From Bin87 sp965207585 (lineage in GTDB: Bacteria > Chloroflexota > Dehalococcoidia > Lucifugimonadales > UBA3495): DNA of 64,000 bases. The stretch is from contig CBDBMT010000003.1 in the NCBI GenBank assembly GCA_965207585.1, positions 3,906,001 to 3,970,000 on the forward strand. The letters are read 5' to 3'. Made by a program: the position numbers and the translations under genes. Below, piece after piece: positions 8,757 through 16,423 of the stretch. The notes beneath the pieces are model-generated. The model worked only from the letters and a program-made list of their open reading frames with translations, ran no database searches and had not been told where the DNA came from. The first letter of the stretch is position 1; each line of letters begins with the position of its first letter.

Positions 8757-11486
8757 TTACAGCAGCGGAGCCTGGCCGTTTACGTGAGTGCCCGGATCGT
8801 CATCATCGCCGGTGTCGTCATCCGGCGTGTCCTCATCGGGCACTTCGTTTTCGTCGTCTTCGTCCTCGTACTGGCTGTCCGCCTGCGCGGCGACCTCTTC
8901 GGCTTGCTCAAGGGCGGTGTTCGCTGCGCCGTCCTGAACCGCCGGGGCGTCCTGGCTGTAGTCAGTGGCCCGGAAGCAGTAGATGGACACCACGCTATCG
9001 TCGCCGCCGCGTTCGCGCCAGACGATTACCCCCTTGGTTTGTCGAGTGTTCACGACCTTGATCTCGGCCAGGTCGATGCGGACCACCTGCCCACGCGCCG
9101 AGATTATGAAAACTTCGTGGCCCTCTTCGTCGTTCATTTCGGCGGAGGTGACGATCTTGGCGTCCACCACCGGACCGGTGGGTTTGTCTCCCTGGTCCAC
9201 GGCAAAGGTTTTCACGCCCATGCCCCCGCGGTTGGTCTCGCGGTACACGGGTTCGCCCTTGCTGTTGCACAGGGGCGTGGCCTTGCCGTAGCCCTTTTCG
9301 CTGACCACCAGCAAATACTCGTCCTCGGGATCGTTGACCACGTCCAGCGCGACCACCCGGTCTTTGCCGCCGAATTCCTCCTTGAACTTGATGCCGATGA
9401 CACCCGTGGCATTGCGGTTGCGCTCGGGTATGCTGGTGACCGGGCACAGCAGCGCCTGCCCCTGCTCGGTGACCAGTACCACCGACGCATCGCTCTGCGC
9501 GGGGCGCACCGCAACCAACTCGTCACCGTCCAGCACCTTCATGGCGATGAGGCCGGACTTTCGGAGGTTCTGCAACTGGCCCGGACGCAACGCGTTGACC
9601 CGGCCGTTTCGTGTGGCAAAAATGTACAAACGGTTGTACTCGTCGCGGCTGGCCGGCAGCATGGTCTGCACATGCTCGCCCGGCTGCAGCGGAATGAGGT
9701 TCACCAGCAGGGTGCCCCGGGCCGTGCGGCCGGTGTCGTTGGGCGTTTCGTAGACGCTTAACGGGTACACCCGGCCCTTGTTGGTGAAGAACAGCAGTTG
9801 CTCGTGGGTGTTCACGACCGCGATCTGCATGATCGCGTCGTCATCACGATTGTTCGCGCCGCGCACCCCCTTGCCGCCACGTCGCTGGTTGCGATAGGTG
9901 CTGATGGGCACGCGCTTGATGTACCCGCGCTGGCTCAGCGTGACGACCACGTCCTCCTGCACAATGAACTGTTCGATGGACTGTTCTTGCAGTTCCTCAC
10001 GGATTATCTCGGTGCGGCGCGGGTCGGCGTGCTTGCGCTTGACCTCTCGGGTCTCCCGCTTGATCTCGGCGCGGATCTTCTGCGGATTCTGCAGCAGGTC
10101 CTCCAGCCGGGAAATGGTGGCCAGCAGGTCGTTGTATTCCTCGTCCAGGCGCTGACGCTCGAGGGCGGCCAACCGGCGCAACTGCATGTCCAGGATGGCC
10201 TGGGCCTGGATCTCCGACAGGTCGAACTGTTGCACCAGGTTGTTCCGCGCAGTCTCGACGTCCTGGCTGTTGCGGATGGTTTCGATGATCGCGTCGATGG
10301 CGTCCAGGGCCTTGAGCAGACCCTCGACGATGTGCGCGCGGTCCCGGGCACGGCCCAGTTGGTACTCGGTCCGCCGCCGGATGACGTCTTCGCGGTGCGT
10401 GACGAAATGGTTGATCAGGTCCTTGAGCGGCAGTTCCTGCGGCTGTCCATCCACCAGCGCCAGCATGATGGCGTTGAAGGACGACCGCAGCGCCGTTCGC
10501 TTGTACAGGTTGTTCAGGATCACCGTGGGCTGCGCGCTGCGCGCCAGCTCGATCACTACGCGGATGCCCCGCCGGTCCGACTCGTCGCGGATCTCGGTAA
10601 TGCCCACCAGGGTCTTGTCCCGCACCAGGCTGGCGATTTTTTCGACCAGGGTTGCCTTGTTCACCTGGTAGGGCAACTCGCTGATGATAATCCGCTGCCG
10701 GTTGGAGTTGCGGCCCGGCATATCCTCGATCTCAGTGACCGCTTCCATGACGACGCGGCCCCGCCCGGTGGCGTACATATCGCGCACGCCGGCCACTCCG
10801 CGGATCCTGCCGGAGGTGGGAAAGTCGGGCGCGGGGACGATTTCCATCAGTTGGTCGACGTTGCATGTCGGATGGTCGATAACGTAGTTGATGGCGTCGC
10901 AGATCTCGCCCAGATTGTGCGGAGGCATGTTGGTCGCCATACCCACGGCGATGCCGGACGACCCGTTGACCAGCAGGTTGGGCATTCGCGCGGGCAACAC
11001 CTGGGGCTCTTTCAGGGAATCGTCGAAGTTGTCGGAGAAATCCACGGTCTGCTGGTCAATGTCCGCCAGCATTTCGTCGGCGATGGCCGCGAGACGAGCC
11101 TCGGTGTAACGCATGGCCGCCGGCGGGTCGCCGTCGATGCTGCCGAAATTGCCCTGCCCGTCTATCAGGGGCGCCCGCATGGAGAACAACTGCGCCATGC
11201 GCACCAGCGCGTCGTACACCGACCCATCACCGTGCGGGTGGAACTTGCCCAGCACCTCGCCGACGATGCGGGCGCTCTTCCGGTACTGGCTGCCCGGGCG
11301 GATTCCCATGTCGTGCATGGCGTAGAGGATCCGGCGCTGCACTGGCTTCAACCCGTCCCGGACGTCCGGCAGCGCCCGGGCCACGATGACCGACATCGCG
11401 TAGGACAGATACGATTCCCGCATCTCGTCCTCGATCGGTCGCAGCGTGAATTCTCCGCCGGGCTGCTGTGGAGGCGCCGTAGTCAT
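8757..11486 (-). CDS. gyrA: DNA gyrase subunit A
   Basis: The DNA-breaking subunit of gyrase, which introduces negative supercoils together with GyrB (not in this window). The 909 residues include the winged-helix/tower core with catalytic Tyr127 in AAMRYTEARL, a coiled-coil arm, and a C-terminal beta-pinwheel whose GyrA box QRRGGKG (in YRNQRRGGKGVRG) separates gyrase from topoisomerase IV. The protein ends in a strongly acidic tail (EDEDDENE... DDDTGDDDD). In the quinolone-resistance region the sequence is HPHGDGSVYD, with Gly at the position of E. coli Ser83. The start overlaps the end of the upstream amidotransferase-like gene by 4 bases, indicating co-transcription. Confidence 0.97.
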   Translation of the reverse strand: MTTAPPQQPGGEFTLRPIEDEMRESYLSYAMSVIVARALPDVRDGLKPVQRRILYAMHDMGIRPGSQYRKSARIVGEVLGKFHPHGDGSVYDALVRMAQLFSMRAPLIDGQGNFGSIDGDPPAAMRYTEARLAAIADEMLADIDQQTVDFSDNFDDSLKEPQVLPARMPNLLVNGSSGIAVGMATNMPPHNLGEICDAINYVIDHPTCNVDQLMEIVPAPDFPTSGRIRGVAGVRDMYATGRGRVVMEAVTEIEDMPGRNSNRQRIIISELPYQVNKATLVEKIASLVRDKTLVGITEIRDESDRRGIRVVIELARSAQPTVILNNLYKRTALRSSFNAIMLALVDGQPQELPLKDLINHFVTHREDVIRRRTEYQLGRARDRAHIVEGLLKALDAIDAIIETIRNSQDVETARNNLVQQFDLSEIQAQAILDMQLRRLAALERQRLDEEYNDLLATISRLEDLLQNPQKIRAEIKRETREVKRKHADPRRTEIIREELQEQSIEQFIVQEDVVVTLSQRGYIKRVPISTYRNQRRGGKGVRGANNRDDDAIMQIAVVNTHEQLLFFTNKGRVYPLSVYETPNDTGRTARGTLLVNLIPLQPGEHVQTMLPASRDEYNRLYIFATRNGRVNALRPGQLQNLRKSGLIAMKVLDGDELVAVRPAQSDASVVLVTEQGQALLCPVTSIPERNRNATGVIGIKFKEEFGGKDRVVALDVVNDPEDEYLLVVSEKGYGKATPLCNSKGEPVYRETNRGGMGVKTFAVDQGDKPTGPVVDAKIVTSAEMNDEEGHEVFIISARGQVVRIDLAEIKVVNTRQTKGVIVWRERGGDDSVVSIYCFRATDYSQDAPAVQDGAANTALEQAEEVAAQADSQYEDEDDENEVPDEDTPDDDTGDDDDPGTHVNGQAPLL

Positions 11487-12133
11487 CGTGAAGTTCTCCT
11501 CGTATCGTTATTTTCTATGAAACCCTGGGCGCGCTCCACCAACCCGAGGAACAGGTTGTTGAAACTGGCGGGCACTTCGTCGCCGCGTTCCGGCTGAAAC
11601 TGCACGCCGATCACCCAGCTGTGTTCCTTGCTTTCCAGACCCTCTATGATGCCGTCGTCCAGCTGATATGCGATGGTCATCAATCGCTCGGCTCGTTGCG
11701 GCTCGCGGATGCCCCGGTGGTGCCGGCTGTTCACCCGGAACATGCCGGCGCTGCCGATGATCGCCGCCACCTTGGACCCGGGCGAAAGGTAGATCTGATG
11801 CCGCAGCGGCTCCGTCGCTTCGTCCGGATAATGCGCTGGAGCTGGCAGGGGCTCGCCTCCCCCGAAGCGCCGATTCAGCGCGTGCATCCCGTCGCCCGTG
11901 GCAAGGACGGGCAAGTCCACTTCCAACGCGGCTTCCAGCAAGTTGCCGACCAGCCCCGGATCATAGTCCGGCATCAGCAGACCGCCGGCTCCACGCAACG
12001 CTTCGGTTGCTGGCATCGCCGGCGCAACTATGCGAACGCTACCGCCGGCCTCCTCAATCGCCCGGATGGATGGGATTGGATGGCGGCCGTTGCGGGCGTC
12101 GGCCAGGATGGTGATGATGGGCAAAATAAGCAA
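11483..12133 (-). CDS. Class I glutamine amidotransferase-like protein (PuuD-like) lacking catalytic Cys and His
   Basis: A 216-residue protein with the class I glutamine amidotransferase fold closest to the gamma-glutamyl-GABA hydrolase (PuuD) group: RVNSRHHRGI and VIGVQFQPE match conserved PuuD positions. The nucleophile elbow, normally GICRG, reads ATGDG, so Cys becomes Gly80, and the catalytic His of GVQWHPE is Gln180. The protein is therefore probably not a hydrolase; it may bind a glutamyl ligand or regulate something. The start is a TTG about 20 bases after a likely transcription start; no ATG alternative fits well. Its stop overlaps the gyrA start, which is an unusual partnership. Confidence 0.75.
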   Translation of the reverse strand: MLILPIITILADARNGRHPIPSIRAIEEAGGSVRIVAPAMPATEALRGAGGLLMPDYDPGLVGNLLEAALEVDLPVLATGDGMHALNRRFGGGEPLPAPAHYPDEATEPLRHQIYLSPGSKVAAIIGSAGMFRVNSRHHRGIREPQRAERLMTIAYQLDDGIIEGLESKEHSWVIGVQFQPERGDEVPASFNNLFLGLVERAQGFIENNDTRRTSR

Positions 12134-12159
12134 TCTTGAACGGGCCAGCAGGTCCTTTT

Positions 12160-12165
12160 ATTATA
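12160..12165 (-). promoter_or_regulatory. Candidate -10 box (TATAAT) for the amidotransferase-gyrA unit
   Basis: A consensus TATAAT on the minus strand, 27 bases before the TTG start. No good -35 is visible at 17 bases. Confidence 0.35.
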
Positions 12166-12265
12166 CTAAAAATCAGGCCAACCCCGCCTGCTGCCCTGAC
12201 ATCATCTTTCGTCGAATACCGCTTTGGTGCTACCCTGGTCGCAAGAGCACGGACGATGATTAGCG

Positions 12266-12622
12266 ATGTCAAAAGTCGATACTAACGCATTTGAGCAAGT
12301 CGCTACCCCAGTGGCCGACCCTGCGGACGAGGGTATCTTTCAGGTTCTGGTCTCTTATTACGACGGGGAAGACTTTAATGGTGACTGGCGCTGGTGCGCG
12401 GATGCCCCGGAGATAGGCGTCGCCTCCGACGGGCGCACTTACCGAGAAGCCCTCGAAATGGTGATAGACGCCATTCAATGTTTCATGTCCGGTTACCCGC
12501 CCGGACAGTTCCCGGTCTGCCCACCCGATGCAATGGCAATAGCCTGCGCCGAATATGCCGACGAAGGGCTGGCGTACACACTCGATAGAGTCACCGTGTC
12601 AGGACCCAATCCATACCGCTGA
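12266..12622 (+). CDS. HicB-like antitoxin
   Basis: A 118-residue protein with the HicB partial RNase H-like fold: a strand with WRWCADAPEIGVASDGRTYREALEMVIDAIQCFM, matching the usual 'dlpGv.s.G.T..EAl.n..eAi' pattern. In HicAB systems HicB neutralises the HicA mRNA interferase and represses its own operon. A C-terminal DNA-binding domain is not obvious, so repression may be weak or done otherwise. Its TGA overlaps the open frame of the HicA-like gene, as in coupled toxin-antitoxin pairs. It is divergent from the gyrA unit. Confidence 0.65.
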   Translation: MSKVDTNAFEQVATPVADPADEGIFQVLVSYYDGEDFNGDWRWCADAPEIGVASDGRTYREALEMVIDAIQCFMSGYPPGQFPVCPPDAMAIACAEYADEGLAYTLDRVTVSGPNPYR

Positions 12623-12687
12623 ACCTGGCAGCGCAGCCGATATTCCTCAATGCCCAGGCAAGCAACCGCAATGACGTTGCTCGCGCG

Positions 12688-12897
12688 TTGCGTACCGCTG
12701 GGTTCGTGTTCACTCCCGGCAGTGGGCGCGGCGATCACGACAAGTGGACATTAGAAGCACGCACCGTTTCGGTACCCCGTCATAACGGTGACATTCGCGC
12801 TAAAACTTTTGCCGGAATCCGGCGTCAGGCCGGCGGCTGGTCAACCGCCAAGTTCTGGTGGTACGCCGACGGGATGCGAGGACCGGAGCCAGATTAG
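12688..12897 (+). CDS. HicA-like toxin, start uncertain
   Basis: The frame contains the HicA dsRBD-like pattern RNDVARALRTAGF... GRGDHDKW... VSVPRHNGDIRAKTFAGIRRQAGG, with the His of the usual GSHxxF motif present in GDHDKW. Only a TTG at 12688 serves as a standard start, and it would remove the first helix; the same frame stays open back to the HicB stop (CTG at 12619) but has no ATG, GTG or TTG there. The toxin is therefore either expressed from a non-standard start or has lost its start. It overlaps the 3' end of the convergent FAD oxidoreductase gene by 4 bases. Confidence 0.5.
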   Translation: MRTAGFVFTPGSGRGDHDKWTLEARTVSVPRHNGDIRAKTFAGIRRQAGGWSTAKFWWYADGMRGPEPD

Positions 12898-14231
12898 CCG
12901 GCGGCCCGTAGATCCAATGCGTCCTCCAACACCATTCGCGCCACCCGACGCCCCATGCGCACCGAATAGTTCGTCCCACGATCTTCGGGATAGATCTGCG
13001 TCGTATTTGCCAGGTACAGTGATTTGACCGGCGTTCGGTGGTCGGGGATATTCCGCTCACTGTAGTGGACGCCGTTGATCGGCTGCGCTCCGTCCACCCG
13101 GTGGTGGTGATATTCCAGGATCCAGTCACGCGAGAAGTCCGGGTTCAGCTTGCGGAGATGCGAAACATATTCCTCCAACAACTCTTCGGGTTCCTTGCGA
13201 TACAGCTCGCTGTTGCGGTCCGGATAATTGGTCAGATAAACGATGTGGTTGTCGCCGTACAGGCTGCGGTCAATCATGTTGGTGTGCTCGATGACGCCAA
13301 CGAAGGGCAACGATCGGTCTGCAACGTTAAGCCAATATTTGGAAGTCAGCGGCCGATCCAGCACCAGGATCACCAGCACTGCGGACAGGTAGCGCGCCGA
13401 CTCCAGCACCGACCGGTAATCATCCGGCAGGTCGGGGGCCAGGCGCGTGAAGATGTATGAAGGGGTGGTAGCGATGACCGCGTCGTACTCGCAGTCCCTT
13501 TCCGGGCCTCCATCCACCAAGGCGACAAATCCCTGAACCCTGTTGTCCACCACATTGAGCCGCTGCACCGGCGCGCGGATGTGCACCCGTCCACCCTGCT
13601 GCTCGATCCGCTCCCCGCAGGCATCGAACACCCGGCCAAAGCTGCACGTGGGGTATCCCAACCGCTCCTTCTGCATACGCTTACGGGATGCCACGCGCAG
13701 GTAAATTTTGCCCCACAGCCATGTCATGCTCACCTGGTCGTAGTAGTCGCCAAACTTGCCTCGCAGCATCGGCTCCCAGATGACCCGGTACGCGTCCTCG
13801 CCCATGTGATCGCGCGTCCATTCCGCGGCCGTCACTCCTTCGAACTTGCGCCAATCCCGCGTTTTCTGCAGCAGGAACGTCCAGAGCCCCAACCTGATGC
13901 GCTGGGTGAAAGGCAGTGGAGAAAACCGCAGAAGATCCATCGGCGTGGCAAAATCCCATATCCGGCCCCCGTGGAACAGCCCAACCTTGGACTCCAGCCA
14001 CTCCAGGGAATCACCCAGACCCAATTCGTTGATCAGGTCCACCATGTCGGTGTCGCTCACGAAAAGATGGTGGTACCCCCGTTCCAGCTGGCCTCCGCCG
14101 ACCTCGAAAGTTGACGCCTGGCCGCCGAGAAAGGGCGCTGCCTCGAACACCTCAGCGAAGTGTCCCCTGGAAGTCAGTTCCAGCGCCGCCGCCAAACCGG
14201 CCGCGCCACCGCCGATGATTCCTACCCGCAT
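12894..14231 (-). CDS. FAD-dependent oxidoreductase (amine oxidase / protoporphyrinogen oxidase-like)
   Basis: A 445-residue flavoprotein. The N-terminal Rossmann fingerprint is VGIIGGGAAGLAAALELTSRG followed by an acidic strand end (EVFEA), and a C-terminal FAD contact is at LYLANTTQIYPEDRG. The family includes protoporphyrinogen oxidases, carotenoid desaturases and UDP-galactopyranose mutase-like proteins; members near flippases and glycosyltransferases are common, but the substrate is unknown. I chose the ATG at 14231, which begins one base after the stop of the flippase gene, so the two are translationally coupled. A longer frame upstream has no support. Confidence 0.85.
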   Translation of the reverse strand: MRVGIIGGGAAGLAAALELTSRGHFAEVFEAAPFLGGQASTFEVGGGQLERGYHHLFVSDTDMVDLINELGLGDSLEWLESKVGLFHGGRIWDFATPMDLLRFSPLPFTQRIRLGLWTFLLQKTRDWRKFEGVTAAEWTRDHMGEDAYRVIWEPMLRGKFGDYYDQVSMTWLWGKIYLRVASRKRMQKERLGYPTCSFGRVFDACGERIEQQGGRVHIRAPVQRLNVVDNRVQGFVALVDGGPERDCEYDAVIATTPSYIFTRLAPDLPDDYRSVLESARYLSAVLVILVLDRPLTSKYWLNVADRSLPFVGVIEHTNMIDRSLYGDNHIVYLTNYPDRNSELYRKEPEELLEEYVSHLRKLNPDFSRDWILEYHHHRVDGAQPINGVHYSERNIPDHRTPVKSLYLANTTQIYPEDRGTNYSVRMGRRVARMVLEDALDLRAAG

Positions 14232-14232
14232 C

Positions 14233-15354
14233 CTAATCGTCCTGTGCTGCGCCGGCTCGAGGCTGCCCGGCCACTGAGGGAACAGCATCTCCCGGCTCCG
14301 GCGCGGCGCCGGCTTCCGGTAGCGCGGTCAGCCGACGCAACGAAACGTTGTGCCACAGCAGCAACACGACGCCGGCAATGTTGACCGGCAACCACAGCGC
14401 AACCAGGTGGACCGCCACCGTGTATGCCGCCGCGGCAGCCGCGCCGATGCCCAGCGCCACCAGTGTTTGTTGGGCCACCACCTCAAACGGCCCGATCCCC
14501 CCAATGGACGCCGGCACCGCCGTGATCAAGTTGGAAGTCACCGTGACCAGCAATACTGCAGCCGCCAGCAGCCAGAACGAGTCGAACCAGGCGTCCAGGT
14601 TGAACGAGTACGCGACAATCAAGTAGACGCCGGCTTCCGCCAGCCAAACCGGCAAAGAACCCAGGAACAAGACGGCGTGCTTTCGAGGCGAATTGAGCGC
14701 AGCCAGGCCTTCGACAAAGCCGTGGATCACCTCCACCGCCACGGTTCGGAACCTCGCCGGCAGGATCACCGTGACCGCGATCAACCAGTTCACGGCCCGC
14801 CGGCTGGTCGCCAGGGCGGTCAGCGCCACCAAGGCCACGACGAAGCTGGCGATGACCCCAATCATCAGGATCACTGCCGTTGATTGGTAAACCAGGCTCG
14901 CCTCGCTGAACAGGCCGGCGGCCAGCAGGATCGGCGCCGCCACAGCGCCCATGGCCAGCAGGGTCAACCCGTCGTATAGCCTTTCCACGCTCAGGGTGGC
15001 GATGGACGCCGGCACGCTCACCTCTTTCTCTCTCTGCGACAGGTAAACCGCTCTAACCAACTCCCCCAGCCGGGCCGGCAGCACGTTGTTCGCCATGTAA
15101 CCGATGATGATTACCGGATACAGCCGACGGGCCGATATGCGGGACACGGGCGCCAGCAGGTATTGCCAGCGGAGGGCCCGGAACCATTGCCCGACAAAGT
15201 ACAGAACGACAGCCGGCGCCAGGTACCAGTAATTGGCCGTTAACAGGGCCTCGGCCAGTTCCTTGCGGTCCACCAGCAGCACCAGCAGGCCCAGCGCTAC
15301 CACGCTGACCAGCACGCCCGCCCAGAACCGCCAATTGCCGAAAAAGTATCCCAC
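14233..15354 (-). CDS. Lysylphosphatidylglycerol synthase TM region / UPF0104 flippase-like protein
   Basis: A 373-residue polytopic membrane protein of the UPF0104/AglD2-like family, related to the flippase half of MprF. About eight hydrophobic segments are visible, with the family landmarks WRALRWQYLL-like positives after TM2 (QWFRALRWQYL), NNVLPARLGELVRA, and PASIGGIGPFEVVAQQ. The C-terminal 35 residues are Ala/Pro/Gly-rich and probably cytoplasmic. It likely moves a lipid or lipid-linked sugar across the membrane; together with the FAD enzyme and the GT-C-like gene upstream it suggests a cell-envelope lipid or glycan locus, which is an inference. Confidence 0.85.
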   Translation of the reverse strand: MGYFFGNWRFWAGVLVSVVALGLLVLLVDRKELAEALLTANYWYLAPAVVLYFVGQWFRALRWQYLLAPVSRISARRLYPVIIIGYMANNVLPARLGELVRAVYLSQREKEVSVPASIATLSVERLYDGLTLLAMGAVAAPILLAAGLFSEASLVYQSTAVILMIGVIASFVVALVALTALATSRRAVNWLIAVTVILPARFRTVAVEVIHGFVEGLAALNSPRKHAVLFLGSLPVWLAEAGVYLIVAYSFNLDAWFDSFWLLAAAVLLVTVTSNLITAVPASIGGIGPFEVVAQQTLVALGIGAAAAAAYTVAVHLVALWLPVNIAGVVLLLWHNVSLRRLTALPEAGAAPEPGDAVPSVAGQPRAGAAQDD

Positions 15355-15366
15355 TATCGGAGAACG

Positions 15367-15879
15367 CTAATGCGTATTCGAGAAGCCTGTCGGTGACGCA
15401 TCGCCAACTTCGAGGTCTTGCTTGCCGGTGAGCGTTCGCACTCGCCAGCGTTGATCCACGTCGCTGATTGCGAAGGGACGCGGCGGTTCTCGCAGGGCAA
15501 TCTCGAGATCCGACAATACGCTTGACACGATTGTGATAATGCCCTCGATTTCCGGAGGGCTCAGTTCGTTGTCGTAGAAATTGCGATGACCGTTGTCGGC
15601 CGCAACGTAGGCTCGGAGCACGGGAATTTCATCGTATTCTATGTCCATGTGCTGTGCGATATGCCCTACGGTCCGGTGGCTCCCCAGATTCATCCAACCC
15701 CGCAACTGCCCGTGGGCCTTGAGCATCTGTGCCAGCGCGCCCCAAATTTTTTCGGTGGCTTGAAGACGGTCTCCCCGTTCAAGTTCCCCGGGAGCCTGCT
15801 GGATGAACCGCCTGCTGATCTGCACGCGGTCTTCCACCGTGGCTGATCCCGGTTCTGGCAACGCTGGCACCGTGGTCAT
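15367..15879 (-). CDS. PaREP1-like (HEPN-related) protein, tandem copy 1
   Basis: A 170-residue helical protein with the PaREP1 pattern: a nucleotidyl-substrate-like helix ERGDRLQATEKIWGALAQMLKAHGQLRGW and SHRTVGHIAQHM. The family is of unknown function and related to HEPN proteins, but the HEPN RNase motif RxxxxH is not clear here. The adjacent gene upstream is a tandem duplicate, and the two are identical at the DNA level over the first 50-60 bases. It lies 12 bases before the flippase gene on the same strand. Confidence 0.7.
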   Translation of the reverse strand: MTTVPALPEPGSATVEDRVQISRRFIQQAPGELERGDRLQATEKIWGALAQMLKAHGQLRGWMNLGSHRTVGHIAQHMDIEYDEIPVLRAYVAADNGHRNFYDNELSPPEIEGIITIVSSVLSDLEIALREPPRPFAISDVDQRWRVRTLTGKQDLEVGDASPTGFSNTH

Positions 15880-15889
15880 GCTTCAACTT

Positions 15890-16399
15890 CTAATGCGTAT
15901 TCGAGAATCCGGTCGGCGAGGCGTCGCCAACCTCCAGATACTGCCGGCCGGTAAGCGTCTGCACCCGCCAAAGGTCGCCGTCCCGGATGGTGAAAGGTCG
16001 AGGAGGTTCACTCAACGCGCTTTCCAACTCCGGCAACACGTTCGCTACGACCGTGATGATGTCTTCGATCTCCGGAGGGCTCATCTCGTTATCATAAAAA
16101 TTGCGATGGCCGTTGTCAGCCGCCAGGTATGCACTGACAACATCGATTTCGTCGTATTCAAGGTGCAGTTGCCTGGCGATGTGGCCTACGGTGCGATGCC
16201 CTCCCAGGTTCATCCAACCTCGCTGCTGACCGTGGGCCTTAAGCATCTGGGCAAGGGCACCCCAAATTTTTTCGGTGGCCTGAAGACGGTCTCCCCTCTC
16301 GAGTTCCCTAGGAGCCTGCTGAATCAATCGCCGGCTGATCTGCACGCGGTCTTCCACCGTGGCTGATCCCGGTTCTGGCAACGCTGGCACCGTGGTCAT
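15890..16399 (-). CDS. PaREP1-like (HEPN-related) protein, tandem copy 2
   Basis: A 169-residue paralog of the next gene, sharing the same start (MTTVPALPEPGSATVEDRVQ) and end (GDASPTGFSNTH). Most differences are conservative, in the middle (WMNLGGHRTVGHIARQLHLEYDEIDVV versus WMNLGSHRTVGHIAQHMDIEYDEIPVL). It has the better Shine-Dalgarno (AGAGG, 8 bases before ATG), so it may drive translation of the pair. Ten bases separate the two genes. A more distant third member follows pyk. Confidence 0.7.
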   Translation of the reverse strand: MTTVPALPEPGSATVEDRVQISRRLIQQAPRELERGDRLQATEKIWGALAQMLKAHGQQRGWMNLGGHRTVGHIARQLHLEYDEIDVVSAYLAADNGHRNFYDNEMSPPEIEDIITVVANVLPELESALSEPPRPFTIRDGDLWRVQTLTGRQYLEVGDASPTGFSNTH

Positions 16400-16423
16400 A
16401 CATCGGCCTCTGGCATCAGAGAT

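Noticed and set aside
9798..11597. A 599-codon plus-strand frame opposite gyrA
   Set aside because: It is a shadow of the intact gyrA gene.
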